The notes: generated from the letters alone by a model not told the origin. 64,000 bases of DNA from Rhynchopus sp. YZ270_cl-10 (GCA_964035575.1 OZ037924.1:744001-808000); one strand, 5' to 3'; shown: positions 50,909 to 62,988, counted from the stretch's first letter. Translations and numbers: made by a program.

Positions 50909-52633
50909 ATGGCAGTAGTCGTCAGCGTAGCTCCCTATGCAAACACCCTCCCCCCTGTCTCTGGACCCGCTCTAGCGGATCTACACCAAAGCGCGCCGTT
51001 TCTGAAGTCAGGTCTCCCCTCTAGCACCAAGACACGAACGGGATTTAAGAGCTTCGATGTAGAGTGCCAGGTGTTGTCGCAGTCTTTGGAACGCATGCAC
51101 ACCCATTGGAACGGATCTCAGAAGGTGATTTCGCGTCTGGAGGATCGGTTAGGGGTGGACGAAACCGAAAGGTTAGTACCCCCTGGCTCTGTGAATGGTG
51201 CTTTTACGGCAGCTTCGAGACGAGATACAGATTCATTGGAACAGCTAGATCTATTTGGCATAGAAATCAGCATCGTCCGCCGTGCGTTGATGAGGATACA
51301 AGGTGTGGTAGGAGAGGTATGCAGGAGTTTGGATGGCATACGGTGCGAAGCAGGGGGGTTACGGAGTGAGAACGAAACGCTCCGGGCAGAAAACCAGCAT
51401 TTACAGAATGTTGTCATTCGCTCAAGCACTTTGCCAGATAATAATATACCTGAGAAACGGCAGGAAAACCCTGATGTATTTGCTGATTTGGAACAGCCAA
51501 AAACGCCCCCTTTACCTCGCCCCTTCTTAGACCAGGAAGCGATTCGGTCGCACCAATGCTCTCTTTGGGCGCACCTTCTCCGGCACCTTATCTTCTCCGA
51601 TGGGGTTTACCACTTTCTTGTTGATTCCTCAAACGCAGTACTTTACCGCAGAACGCTTATTGCAAAGGAGGCAGCCGTCTTTGGCCTTTCACCCATATCC
51701 GACGCTTTGTTCAATTGTAAGCGGCCCAATGTGGTAATCCAACGTCTAACAGAAACCCATCCAGACCACCGTTTTATCCCCAAACCTCATCAAAGGGCCC
51801 AAATTAATAAACCAAAAGGAGTAAAAGGAGGAGAAGCGTTGGTCATATTGGATCCACCATCTCCAAGAAGGGATTGTGAAGAAGGGGAAAACCAGTTTAA
51901 GGTGAAGCGGAGCACAGTCAACCCGTTGACAGGGGGCAGAACGGAGGGGGTGGTGTCGTTTCTGGGGACGAACAACTTTAGCTGTGGGTTTCAGAACCCT
52001 GCTGTGGGGCGTATTAAGGCGGTTGTGGGCGCCTCCTCGCTGTGGGGGCAAAGCGACCCTGCGACCCTCCTTTCGGACCGACTCTCATTTTTTTGCACCC
52101 GAAACCTCACGAACCAATGGATTTCCGTAGATTTCCTTGACAATGTGATTCTCCCTCGCGCATACTCCATCGTCTCATTCCACCCGATTCTTTCTGGATA
52201 TTACCCAAGAGATTGGGTGTTGGAAGGATCAATGGATGGAATGGGCTGGACCACCTTGATCAAGCATAGTGGTGATACTTCTTTAGGAAAGTTAAGCCCT
52301 GTGGCGACGTGGAAGATTGGAGATGAAGAGGAGTTGAAAGCAGCGCGGTCTGGGAAGAGGGTGCAAAAAGATTTGATGGTGCCTGCGGAGGGGGTGACGT
52401 TGGGGTATTATAGGGTGTTTCGCATTAGACAGACAGGGCCGAATAGCTTTGGGAGCGGGGAGCTGCAGGTCAGTAGCATAGAAATCTTTGGCGACATCAT
52501 GTACGTAGCAGAGCGTGAGGAGATGCAAAGCCCTGTACTGCCTAACTCCCGCAGCCACGTCGATGTCGCATGGGACGATGCTTGGGCACTCCCTCTCGAC
52601 ACAAAGGGAGGCAAGAAAGGAAAGAAGCGATAA
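50909..52633 (+). CDS. Coiled-coil protein with C-terminal discoidin-like domain
   Basis: 574 residues from MAVVVSVAPYANTL. The frame is open further upstream, but that part is C-rich leader with unlike composition. Residues about 50-190 contain predicted coiled-coil heptads (LEDRLGVDETE, LRSENETLRAENQHL). Residues about 345-530 resemble the F5/8 type C (discoidin) domain variety found in intracellular BTB and E3-ligase proteins: NFSCGFQNP, YSIVSFHPILSGYYPRDW, LEGSMDG, YYRVFRIRQTGPN, ELQVSSIEIFG. There is no signal peptide, so the domain is intracellular and probably binds protein rather than extracellular glycan. It ends in a Lys-rich tail, GGKKGKKR. The middle (about 195-340) is unrecognised. 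Confidence 0.82.
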   Translation: MAVVVSVAPYANTLPPVSGPALADLHQSAPFLKSGLPSSTKTRTGFKSFDVECQVLSQSLERMHTHWNGSQKVISRLEDRLGVDETERLVPPGSVNGAFTAASRRDTDSLEQLDLFGIEISIVRRALMRIQGVVGEVCRSLDGIRCEAGGLRSENETLRAENQHLQNVVIRSSTLPDNNIPEKRQENPDVFADLEQPKTPPLPRPFLDQEAIRSHQCSLWAHLLRHLIFSDGVYHFLVDSSNAVLYRRTLIAKEAAVFGLSPISDALFNCKRPNVVIQRLTETHPDHRFIPKPHQRAQINKPKGVKGGEALVILDPPSPRRDCEEGENQFKVKRSTVNPLTGGRTEGVVSFLGTNNFSCGFQNPAVGRIKAVVGASSLWGQSDPATLLSDRLSFFCTRNLTNQWISVDFLDNVILPRAYSIVSFHPILSGYYPRDWVLEGSMDGMGWTTLIKHSGDTSLGKLSPVATWKIGDEEELKAARSGKRVQKDLMVPAEGVTLGYYRVFRIRQTGPNSFGSGELQVSSIEIFGDIMYVAEREEMQSPVLPNSRSHVDVAWDDAWALPLDTKGGKKGKKR

Positions 52634-53247
52634 AATGAAAAAGGGAGAAATAATGGAGGGTCGAGAGGTTATGCCATGAAATGCTTGAGAGGTTTTTTTC
52701 TCTTTGAGATTTTTTTTTTTGAAAGTTATTTTACAAGCTTTCAAAAAGGATTAGGTTGAGGGGGGGAGGGGGGAAAATTGTTGCTAGAGTTTCAAAAAAA
52801 GGGGGTGGTCATGTTCCCTTGTACCACGTTTTTCTCTTGGGAGGTTTGTTTGGGGGGTTTTTTTTTCGAAAAAAAAATTGTTTCTGCAATATTTTTTTTG
52901 AGCGCAAAAAAAGGGCAAAAAAATGAGAGGAATATCAACAAAAATAGGGGGATATTATGTACCGTTTTACCCATGACGCAACTGGGCACAACTGGCACCA
53001 GACTCACCTCCTACGCTTCATCTTGAACCAGTACGTTATTGCGCGCAGAATCAGTTCTTGATCAATTCTTGATTCTTGATCAATTCATTTGTCGAAACCA
53101 AAAGAATCATTGCATTCTGCTACAGAATGTCGTCATTTTTATTTATTTTTGTTTGAATACTTGATGACGTATAGACAACCTCGCTTTGAACTCCACTCCT
53201 GCGTTTTTTTGCGTCCTTTGTGTGCTTTTTCTTCGAAGGGAAAGTAT
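52634..53247. other. Spacer between convergent-spaced + strand genes
   Basis: T-runs, G-runs and CTTGATCAATTC/TTGATCAATTCATT near 53060. No gene is seen. Confidence 0.4.
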
Positions 53248-54494
53248 ATGAAATCCCCCTCCCAATCCCCTGAATCACAGATGGGGAAGGGGAGGACCCA
53301 GCCCCACCCCACCCCTCCTGTTACACCGGCCACCAAAAGGAAGAAGACACGCACAACGCGTGCACATATGGCCTTTGCAGAGTACTTTACGAACGCGGGG
53401 ATGGATATCGAGACTGTGTCGGACTGTCTGGCGGACGCATTGCGACGCCATCTTGAAAGCGCGCTGCACGCTGTCGGGGGTGACTATAGCAAAGTGGTAT
53501 GTACATGAAACCCTCCCCTCTATAAACAGTTCTGCGATGAACAAAACGCCATCTTTCAGTTCAGAAACTAAAAAAAAATTGAGCATTTTATTTTTAGGTG
53601 ACTAAACAGAGATTAGGATCATCTTATAAACCTTTCTTCTTTATGTTTGACGTCTCCATTACTTCCTTAGCATCCCCTTCACCCTCTTCTCACCCCTCAC
53701 AGTTTTTGATAATGGATTTGGACGAAACGATGTGGACTCCTGCCCACGGTGCCACGCAAGGCGCACTGGGTAGCGCACACTGGCTGGCCTTGATCTCAGA
53801 CGACTACCATCAACTGACCCCAGAGGTGTCGTACTCAGACCTGCAGGCAGACGTACTCCGTGTTTGCGACGTTATCTTGGGGCACATTGAAGTCAAATCG
53901 TGCGATGAAGGCACCGTAAAGCTTATTGCTGAGTGGCGGGGGAAAGGGGCGAAGGTCATTGCTGCGACAGCGCGAATGAACACCATGGCACGGGGCACAC
54001 ACATGCAGCAGTCCAATCTCTCTGGCCTCAAATTCTGCGACCTCTCCCCGGACGTCCCAGCAATCGAAGCCAAGATGCGCGCACTCTGGGCACCCCACGA
54101 CGGCTGGCCCGGCCTTTGCCATGAAAACGGCATCTGGTTTCTCTCGATGGCAAACAAAGGCCTCTTCCTGAAGGCTATTCTCGACGAAGACGTGGCCTGT
54201 GTCTTCGCAGACGACACACGGAAACACCTCATGCGTTCCCAAGAAGCATTAGGCCGGGTCCTCCCCTACCACTCCTGTATTCACTACACCGGCGCCGTTG
54301 ATGAATCCCTACGGGTATACAATGAACAAAGCTCTGATACGCATATGGGCGCAATATGCACAAGGCTGCTGAAAAGCCGCTGCAACCACTTCCAAGAACT
54401 CCTCGCTACCGACAACCTCTTCTTTCGAACGTGGCTGCACCGTGTCAAAAGCTACGTCCCCGAAATGGAACAGGTTGTCAAAAAGTTGAAATAA
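53248..54494 (+). CDS. HAD-superfamily protein of DUF2608 type with basic N-terminal exon
   Basis: Two exons, 53248-53496 and 53703-54494, joined in phase 0 (intron 206 bp, GTATGTAC to CCTCACAG), give 346 residues. The junction restores the buried strand before HAD motif I: KV joined to FLIMDLDETMW, with D88 and D90. Motif II is IAATAR, a Lys-bearing NKGLFLKAI follows, and motif IV is VFADDT. The order and the NKG block fit DUF2608, a family best known from bacteria, so transfer is possible. Phosphatase-type chemistry is expected but the substrate is unknown. The first exon gives a basic, Pro/Thr-rich stretch (TPATKRKKTRTTR) and a helix (AFAEYFTNAGMDIETVSD) I cannot place. The ATG at 53712 inside exon 2 is an alternative start but would lack the strand. 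The intron carries hairpin module A4. Confidence 0.8.
53597..53640 (+). promoter_or_regulatory. Hairpin module A4 inside a coding intron
   Basis: GGTGA/TCATC and CTAA/TTAG with loop ACAGAGA: two pairs are lost from both arms at once. TATAAAC, a pyrimidine-rich stretch and the exon-2 acceptor (ending 53702) follow. Confidence 0.7.
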
Positions 54495-54623
54495 AATTTT
54501 AAAATAGTGGGGGGTATGGGGTCTGTGATAAAAGGGGAGGGATACACAAGGTCTTAATTCCTGTTGTCCCATGGTGCTGGGGTGGTGTAGGATTTTTTTT
54601 AGGGGGCGGGATTTTTTGCTTTA

Positions 54624-54670
54624 GGTGACTAAGCACAGAGAGCGATGCTTAGTGGATCATCTCACCAATT
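54624..54670 (+). promoter_or_regulatory. Hairpin module A5
   Basis: GGTGA with TCATC, CTAAGC with GCTTAG; the loop is enlarged to 12 bases (ACAGAGAGCGAT). CACCAATTTT and a pyrimidine tract follow. Confidence 0.6.
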
Positions 54671-54689
54671 TTTTTTTCTTCTCTCAAAA

Positions 54690-54730
54690 GTGACTAAGCA
54701 AGAGGCTTTATGGTCATATGATAAACTTTT
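54690..54730 (+). promoter_or_regulatory. Hairpin module A6, short loop
   Basis: GTGACTAAGC, loop AAGAG, GCTTTATGGTCAT, then GATAAAC and a long T/C tract. It lies 20 bases after A5. Confidence 0.5.
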
Positions 54731-55380
54731 ATTTTCTTTTTCTTCTTCTTCTTTTTTTGTCAAATCTGTGCCATTACTCCCCCCCCGCTTCCCATAAAAT
54801 CTGACTCGATGGAGGTAGTTTTTTTCTTCTTTTTATTTGTGTTTCTTCCACAAAAAAAGTACGTCCGCTGAAACACTGGAAAGGATGATATTATTGTAGC
54901 GCTTTAACGTACTGTTCAGTGTATCTGTGCACAGTAAGCTCTTGAAAACAGTGGAGATTTGCACAACTGAGGCAACTGCACTACTTCCAACAATTTATCG
55001 AAAAAAAAAAAAAATAGGAGAAACGACCAGTTTAGCTTAGTGATTTCTCCTTCCCCCCCCCCTCCATACCACAATCACCACTACATGCTTGCTTTTTAGA
55101 GGTATTTGTTTTGTTACTCATGGTTGGTTTTCCTGCGGTCCTCAAAAAAAAGGGGGGGTTTTTTGTTCAAAGGTCCAACCTCACTTTTTCTCCTGCAGTG
55201 CTGGATAGTGTATTACTCCAGTTGTAATTGCGTATTCTTTTTGCAGTCAGCTGAAGCTGTGTGCGATAACGATTGTGATCAAAATGACTAGGGCTATCTC
55301 ATTAAAGCCCCCTTTTTTTTTCTTCTCTCCTCTCGTGCCTGCATCGGTCTTGAGAGGGGTGTCAAATTCACTCCTTTTTT
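54731..55380. other. Spacer between hairpin modules
   Basis: T-, A- and C-runs and short pyrimidine tracts. No gene is seen. Confidence 0.4.
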
Positions 55381-55382
55381 TG

Positions 55383-55462
55383 TGTATATGTGCACGAGAG
55401 GTGCGTTCATCTTTTCAAGTTTGTTTCATGTTTACTAACCATTACTATTTTTTTGCTCACAG
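55383..55462 (+). promoter_or_regulatory. Hairpin module B4 with TACTAAC branch point and acceptor
   Basis: ATGTGC, loop ACGAGAG, GTGCGTTCATC (paired with wobbles), then TTTCAAGTTTG, a perfect TACTAAC at 55433-55439, a T-rich tract and GCTCACAG ending at 55462. Branch point to AG is about 24 bases, a normal splicing distance. Confidence 0.6.
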
Positions 55463-55721
55463 CAACGAAATAACAATTAGGCAGAGGGGAAAGAGAAGAA
55501 GGGCAAGGAAGAGGATGGTGTGTGGAGGGGTACTGTCCAAAGTTTGCAGGTTTGCAGGTTTTTGCACTGCTTTTCACGGACACACACCCCGCACGATTTT
55601 CTTCTTGCACACTATCCTATCTTATCTGTAAGAGCACCTCCCCACACGTCTTTTACAACGTGGAGCATGCACACACACACAGCCGGCACACTGCACTATC
55701 CACGTTTTTTTTCCCCTTTGA

Positions 55722-55770
55722 GGTGACCAAGGCGAAATGATGCTCCGGTTCACCCTACTAACTTTCTTCA
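55722..55770 (+). promoter_or_regulatory. Hairpin module A7
   Basis: GGTGACC pairs with GGTTCACC (one bulge); here the 3' arm is TCACC, giving G-C where other copies have G-U. CCTACTAACTTTCTTC contains a perfect TACTAAC. Confidence 0.55.
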
Positions 55771-56021
55771 AAAAAAAAAGCAAAAAAAGGAACACTCCCA
55801 CCCTTCAAAATAACAGACCAACATAACCATTTTCTCTCTCTCTCTCTCTTTTATCCTTTTTTTTTATCATTCCCCTCCTCCTCCTCCTCCCCCATCCTCA
55901 ATACCCCCTCTCTTCCAGGCATCCCCCTCCCTCCTCTCCCATTCTCTTCCCCTGAAATACTACCTGCGTCATCAGGCAGTTGAATTTTTTTTCTTCCCAA
56001 AATCTACACATTTTTTTTCAA

Positions 56022-56086
56022 GGTGACTAAGCACACAAGCTTAGGTTCATCTCTATAAAAAAACCTTTATTTTTTTTCCAATACAG
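56022..56086 (+). promoter_or_regulatory. Hairpin module A8 with acceptor
   Basis: GGTGA/TCATC and CTAAGC/GCTTAG with loop ACACAA; TATAAAA, a T-rich tract and CCAATACAG ending at 56086, 77 bases before the start codon of the gene at 56163. Confidence 0.65.
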
Positions 56087-56162
56087 TCTTCTATACACAG
56101 CCTTTTAAACGGTATATCATATTGAGAGCTTTTTTTGGGATATTAGACAATTTTTTAAAAAA

Positions 56163-59100
56163 ATGGAAGGCAATGCTGAACCGACCGCAGATTTGGTGGG
56201 AAAGGTCGACATGATGATCCGCCAGCTATTTGACATAGTGTACGTTAACGAGGAGACTGTTGTGGAGTGTACTGTGGAGGGGGTAGTCGCGGCGGCTGTG
56301 GTGGTGGTGGGGGTGGGTATGCAGGGTGTGCTCGATGCAGCTGAGGAGGTGGAGAAGGCGGCAGGGAAGGGGAAGGGGAAGGGAGCTGCGGTGGTGGCGG
56401 AGACGCCGGTTGCTTCACCACCACCAGCCCCGCCAGCTGCGGAGACTGTCTGGCAGCAGAAGACCCGGCTCATACAGCAACAAATCGAAACCACCACCGC
56501 GACCATCGCTGCAGCGGAAAGCAACCTCCTCCGTACCTACTCCTTCCTCAAGGCCCCTCCACCCCACGTAAAAGGGTTGGTAGTGAACTTCATGCTGTCC
56601 TGCGGTGCGTTCCAGTACACAAAGGGCCGACCCAACCCCACCCTCCACACCCCATGCTTCTCCCGCGATGCCATTACGGTCCAGGAGGCCCGCCAAATTT
56701 GTCTGGCAGATCCGAAACTATGTGGGTTTTCCTTTAGTGGTCCGGTTGTTCCGAGCTTTCCGCCGAAAAAGACGGTTTTTTATGAAGTATCTACGTCTAC
56801 CCCACTTTGCTACTCCGATATTGGAGAATTTCCGGAAGAAGGAGGAGGAGGAGGAGGGGAAAAAAATGGGGAAGAAGAAGAAGAAGATACGGTCCTCGAG
56901 CCGGCTGTTGTGAGGGAGGTTGAATACCATACGTACACCGCGTACCCAAGCATCGCTGGGGAGTGGGCGCTGCTTGAGGGCAACCATCTAGAGGAGTACC
57001 GTACTAACAGCAGGGTGCGTCTGATGCAGGCGGGGTCGCGCATCTGGGGGATGCAGACGAGACCTGGACGCGCTGCGCAGTATTTTGTACGCGGCAATGT
57101 CACTCAAGATGGTGCCATCACCTTGACCATCGCAGACGCCACAATAGAAGAAGATGCACACCTTGCGGAATGCTTTTCGGCAGACAACTTCTACAGTCTC
57201 AGTGGAAAGCTGTCTCAAGTAGAGGGTCTCGCAGTGATCAGAGAGTTCTCGGGGGTATGTACCAGAGTGAAGGATATACAAGGGGGGTCGTCGGATTGGG
57301 AGTTTCGGATGGAGCGCGATTTGTATGGTGGGTACACAACTCAGCAGGAGGTGGCGCCAGTTGCGGTCACTCATGTGTCAGAATTGCATGAGAATTGGCC
57401 AGGGATTGTGTCGGTGAGGTTTTCGGTGAGCCCGCCTATCAGTACCACCATGCACAAAGAGCCTGCCGCAGAAAGGGAGGACTTCAGGCGTGTCTTTTTG
57501 AGTGTTGATTTGCAGGTAATCTATGGGATAGATGCATGGATGTCGGGGACAACGCAGATGAGGATTGAAAAGTGTCCGGCGGTGTTGGACGGCCGTTTGT
57601 TAGATTTACCGCGAATTGCAGGGGTCAAACCGAAGGAGCAAAAAGAGGAAGGGGGTATTGCTCCACGGCCGCCGCAAGGAAATAGTGGGAAGAAATCAAA
57701 GAAAAAGGTTCCGCAAGCTGCGTTGTCCGACGCAGATCTGCAGGTGGTGTCCAAAATGAATTGTACAATGCACTACATGGTCAACCCCCGTGCTCTACCT
57801 CCCGATGCATTGCAGCCACCTCATGAGCTTTCTCTTTCTCAAAACTGTCCTGCGTGGAAGGCAAAGACGCTTGGTGACAGTGGAGGGTCAGGGGGGAAGT
57901 CACTCAAAACCCGGAAATCGCTTCGCATGGAGACCGCCCTCCCAAAGGAATCCGATTCTTGCCCAGCTGGGGATGCAATCTTCGCGGCCGCGCCATCCGA
58001 AATAATTTTCCCTACACCGTTCTCGGTCGGGCTGACCTATGACCTCGGGTTCACCCTCACCAATAAAGACAAGGTTTCCCGCAGATTAAACGTACAACAA
58101 CCAGACCACCCGGTCTTCAAAATAAAATTGTTGACAGCAATGCCAGAAGGGGGTTTGTTAGCACCGGGGATGAGTGTGAAGTATTCGATAAAATTTTCTC
58201 CGCAGACGTTGGAAACATTTGAGTCGAAGGTTATCGTCGCGACGGAGTGGTCGAATTTTTTCATTCCGATTATTGCGGCGAGAGAACGTCCATTATTGAC
58301 AATCAACGGCCAAAACAGCCCCTCAAATGTTGCCATACACAATGATGACTGTCTTCTTGGTGATACATTAAGGACGGTTCTGACGCTTCGAAATGATGGA
58401 GGGTGGGCGTCATTTGCAGTTGTGCCGAAGGATGAGGAACTTCGAAAAATTTTGTGTATTGAGCCGGAACAGATCTCTTTGGGACGAAACGAATCTGCAG
58501 ATGTCACCATCTCTATAGTCCCCACCGCGGTAGGGGATGCATCCGTCATATTGCATATCGATAGTGATGAAGGCAGCGCACACTCCTCCGTCTCCATAAG
58601 CATGAACTCTGTGTACCCCACCCTCATCGTCCCCGCCGCCGACGACGCCGGGCGAACAGAGGACATCGAATTTGAGTTTGGCGACACCTCACTGCTTGCA
58701 GAAGAGGTGAAGGGGTTTAGCATTATCAACGAAGCTGCCGTAGGGGTTTCGGTGCATGCAGGGCTCCACGTGGTCAATGTATTTGGAGAAACGGTGTTAA
58801 AGACGTTCACGATATCGCGGTGTACCGAAAAAGGTGAAGAGGCGGTGGTCCCAAATGAGGCCGACAACGTTCTCACCATCCCTGCGCGCAGTACGCTTAA
58901 CCTTAAGCTTCGGTTTTCACCAACGATGCAGGGCGCTTTTGAAGGAAGGCTTGTATTCGCGCTTTGTAATATTCCCGAGCCCCAGTCCGACGCCCACCCC
59001 TTCTGGAAGAAGGATGTGGCTCTAGGGGAAGGGGTCGGCTACTTCATCACCTCGCTTCTCTTAACCGGGCTTGGCTCGAAAATTCCGCTCAAAATTACCC

Positions 59101-62100
59101 CAAATAGGGTGGAATGTCAGTCAGACGTTGTGGCGCAGTATCCAAACACCCGGGTTATAACCATTTCGAACCAAGGAACCAGGGCGGTCTCATTTGAGGT
59201 AAACCCCGACAAAACCGCCTTTGCCGATGAGATTACCGGGGTCGCCTTGCACTTTGCGCCACGAAAGGGGACGATCCCCCGGCAGGGGAGTGTTCAGGTA
59301 ACGGCGACGTACACTCCGCTGACTGTGGGGGAGTTTTATAAGAAGGTGGAGGTGCTGTGCGATAACAAAATGGCGCAAAGCCTATTTTTTGAAATCATGG
59401 GGCAAGCGGGGTGCCCGCATCTCCGAACCGATGTGACTACACTGGACTACACTGCAGACGGGATCATATCGACAGCACAGCACGGCGGCCGCGGGGTTGA
59501 CCAGAAGATTACGATTACGAACACCTCTAAAATCCCTCTCGCATACCACGTGTACTCCTACTGGGATATGATCAGCCTCGAGCAGGAGGACAGAGAAGCA
59601 CACCCGGTTCAGTTCCATGTAGACCCCGATGTTGACATCATCCAGCCCTCCGAACAGCGTGTCGTCTGCGTCACCTTCTTCCCCCCAGCCGAGCCCGGCG
59701 AGGTAAAAGACTGCATTAACGTTACCTCCGCACCAATTCTCCCACAGCACGGTGCTTTGGTCGACAATTTGACCACTGCCGACATTTTTGAGGTCACATC
59801 TCGGCAAGATATCGGCTTGCTAGACGCTTGCGCTGTATTATTAGGTTGCCTCCCACCGGTCGCTGATACTTTAATGACGGTGTTAAAAGCGGAGCCCTCT
59901 GTAGTGTTACATCACATAAAATTGGTGAATGCAAGCCGTAAAGGATTAGATCTATTAACTTCCAACCCGTCGAATGCGTTAACAGGAAGCTCTCAGTCGC
60001 ATAGTGGGTTTTTGCATTCTACTTTGGTTGCAAGGATTGTTGAGTCTGAAGCGTTGATGGGGAGGCTTGAGGCAAGTCTCCGAATGTCAACGTCTCCACC
60101 AGAATGTGTTCTATTATGCTGGGCGAAGCTTGCGTCTGCATTTTTGAAGTGTCTGCAGATTTCGAAAAAACGCATTGCCATTGCAGCGGAAATTCAGACC
60201 ATCAAATGTCATATCGTGCCTTCCCAGGTAGTCCTGCAAAATGCGTTTAAAAATGTACCACAATACGTTAACATCGAACTCCGTAATGTCTGTGCGGTAG
60301 ATGGTACCTTCCGTTGGGCGATTGTCGAAAATGAAGGCTCCACTCAGGCCACTGCGATTGCCGAGCCAAGCTCCGGGTATATCCCTGGAGGGACGACGGT
60401 GGTTTGCAAGCTCGGTATTACACAGCTTTCGAGCGAGCCGATTGATCTCATTTTACCGTGCGTTCTTAAAAACATTCCTGTTAATGGAAGCGACGACGAT
60501 GACGGAAAACAGCTGCTTCTCGGGGTGCACATCACTTCGCTGCATGAAACCCAGAATGTCGCCTTTTCTTTGGACCACAGCGACACACCGACACCGATCG
60601 AGGAGTTCTGCAGGTCTATCGTGAATGATATGGTATCCTCTGTGGTCAAGGAGGAATCTTCTCTTCTGGTCCCTGCGATCAACACTAAGGTCAACATTTT
60701 TGAGGTACACAAAAGCGACCTCACACTGAAACACATTCAAGGCGGTGAAGCTGCTTATACCCTTAATGTAGAGAAATTCCCCTCTGACACCTACAACCTT
60801 GAATCCGCAAAGGCACTATTAGCGCATACACGCAACACTGGAATGGACGTTTCAACCTATACACAAAACACGCAAAACTCAACCCTCACCTTCTCGGACA
60901 TCACTCTCTCCATGAGTGGAAGCAAAGGGAAGAAAATGAAAAGCAAGAAACTCACGCTGTCTGCGAATGCGTTGCAGTTCTCCTCAAAGGACGGCAGGAA
61001 GCATGCACTTGACAAAATGCTGGTCAAACAGGGCAGACAACAGAGCTACGAATACCTTTCAAAGGGCAACGGCTTTGCCATTGAGATCCCCCAAAGCCAT
61101 GGGGTGCTGTCACGCACAGGGGCCTCCGAGGTGTGCATTCCCCTCGAGCTTCACTCCGACCTGGCAGGCCTCTACGAAGACACGATACACCTTGAATTCT
61201 CCGACCCTGCTATCAAACCCGTCCGCATCCCAATCACCTGCACCGTCACCGGGCAACTCGTCAGTCTCTCGGAAGACACACCAGGGCTCTTCTTCCCGCT
61301 CGGTTCCCCTCCGGTTCTTCAATTTCCCGTCAACCTCGCTTCGCCCACCTTATCCCGCACAAAAGTGTTTAAAATAGACAACCCCGGCAGGGTGGACACC
61401 GAAGTGTCCTGGTCAGTGATCCTCAATGGGAATAACTGTGAGGTTTCTATCGATGAAGATGGGGTGGCAGTGAAAGAGGCAGCATCGACTGTGTCTGCGG
61501 CGTTTGAGGTGCATATCACACCAGAGAGCTGTGTGATCCAGGCTGGAGGGGCGAAGACGTTTCAGGCGGTGGTTGTTATGAGGGAGGCAGGGCAGTTTCG
61601 AGCGAATTTGACATGCAGTTGCCGCACTGCGAAGACTGCAGCCAACCTGCAGTATCTTCGTTCCTCTGTCCAAGGCAAAGGAGACAGCGCAGAAACAGTC
61701 TTGGCACACCGCTGGGAGCAGGAGGCAAAGTACGCCGCCCCTGTCCACCTGGACCTCCAGTCTGCCGCAGTCAGCAACGGTCTCACCTGCGACCCGTCTC
61801 TCCTTCATATGCTCTGCCGTGGTGCGCCTGCACCTTATTCACCAAAGAAGGACGGCTTCTGCAAAACCTTGCGCCTCACCAACAAAGTCGCCGCTGCACA
61901 AGACTTCAGAGTGCACTGTGGCGCGCCCTTCGTCCTCTCAGGCTACGCACTGCACACAAGCGGCGTGCGCTCGCTTGTCAGCAACACAGGAGACGACAGC
62001 GGCATGACGCTCTTCCAGCTCAAAAACGCGGAAAGCCTAGACCTCTATATCGAGCTCCCCTGGGGTGAGTCCGTCGCACAGCGCTACAGACAAGGCGAGT

Positions 62101-62988
62101 CGTCGATGCTGAACGGCACGCGGCCAGACCTGCTGACCATGAAGGGGTCGATGGTAGCGGGGGATGCGGTGGTCACAGCAGCAGCCTCGCAGCACAAAAG
62201 GCGTGGGCGGGTGCAGACGCAGGACGTCGTGCGTGTAGAGTCAGACATCACAGTCACCTTCGCAAACGGCGAGACCCAAAGCGTGCCGGTGCTCGCAGTG
62301 GTGCACTACCCTGCGGTAAAATGCGAACCATCTGCAGTTATCTTCGGCGAGCGCGAGGAAGACCGCAAAACAGAGTGGTGCAAGCGGATCGTATGTTTTG
62401 TTTTTAGAGAAGACATTAGATTAGGTCACTCTTAGGACCACCTCACAACATTTCTTTTCACTCTACCCACACTACTTTTAACTACAATTTGCAAACAATT
62501 AATAACTACCCACTTCCACACAGTTCCTCGAGGCCAGCACCTCTGCCCCTGTAAAGTACAGAGTCGTACACAAACCCAAAGCCAAGCCCATGACACAGCT
62601 CACCGCTGTTCTTTCGAAGGCAGAGGCGTTGAAGAGCACGTTGCAGAGGGAGACTGTGAAGCAGCTGCAGGGGTCGGTGTCGGACAAGAAGCTGGCACAG
62701 CGCATCAGCGAGGGGGAGTCGGCAGTGGCTCATGGCTTGAACGCTACGGACAACCCTGAGGCGTTCGTTTTTGATTGCACAGAGGGCGTCATCCCCGGGC
62801 AGTCTGCCGAACGCCAAATTGCGGAACTGAAGATAACATTTAAGCCTCTCGGCACAGCCTGCTTCGAATCCTGCTTCGCAATCGAGGTCGAAGGTGGGCG
62901 TGGCTGCGAAGTCACCCTAAAGGGACGCTCTGAAGACACCGAATACGGCCGCGTCGCGCGAGGTACCGCTAAGATAGTAAACCACTGA
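56163..62988 (+). CDS. Giant ASH/MSP-repeat axonemal protein (HYDIN/DLEC1-type)
   Basis: Two exons, 56163-62390 and 62524-62988, joined in phase 0 (intron 133 bp, GTATGTTTTG to CACACAG), give 2,230 residues. The start is in an AAAAAAATGG context. After an Ala/Glu-rich N-terminus and a Cys-containing segment (about 145-195) comes a beta-rich domain (about 260-390). From about residue 610 onward at least seven ASH/MSP-like immunoglobulin-fold units follow, typified by LGFTLTNKDKVSRRLNV, RVITISNQGTRAVSFEV, QKITITNTSKIPLAYHV, VFKIDNPGRVDTEVSW and LRFSPTMQGAFEGRLVFAL. Such arrays are characteristic of cilium proteins (HYDIN and CFAP65 of the central apparatus, DLEC1, CFAP47). At 2,230 residues it is far shorter than HYDIN (about 5,000). 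Which family member it is cannot be decided. The last exon (154 residues) closes the final unit. Confidence 0.88.

Noticed and set aside
53597-53640. Loop ACAGAGA followed by TTAGGAT resembles the U6 snRNA ACAGAGA region.
   Set aside because: Only two of some 17 copies have ACAGAGA; the family loop is ACGAGAG, and the rest of U6 is absent. Probably coincidence.
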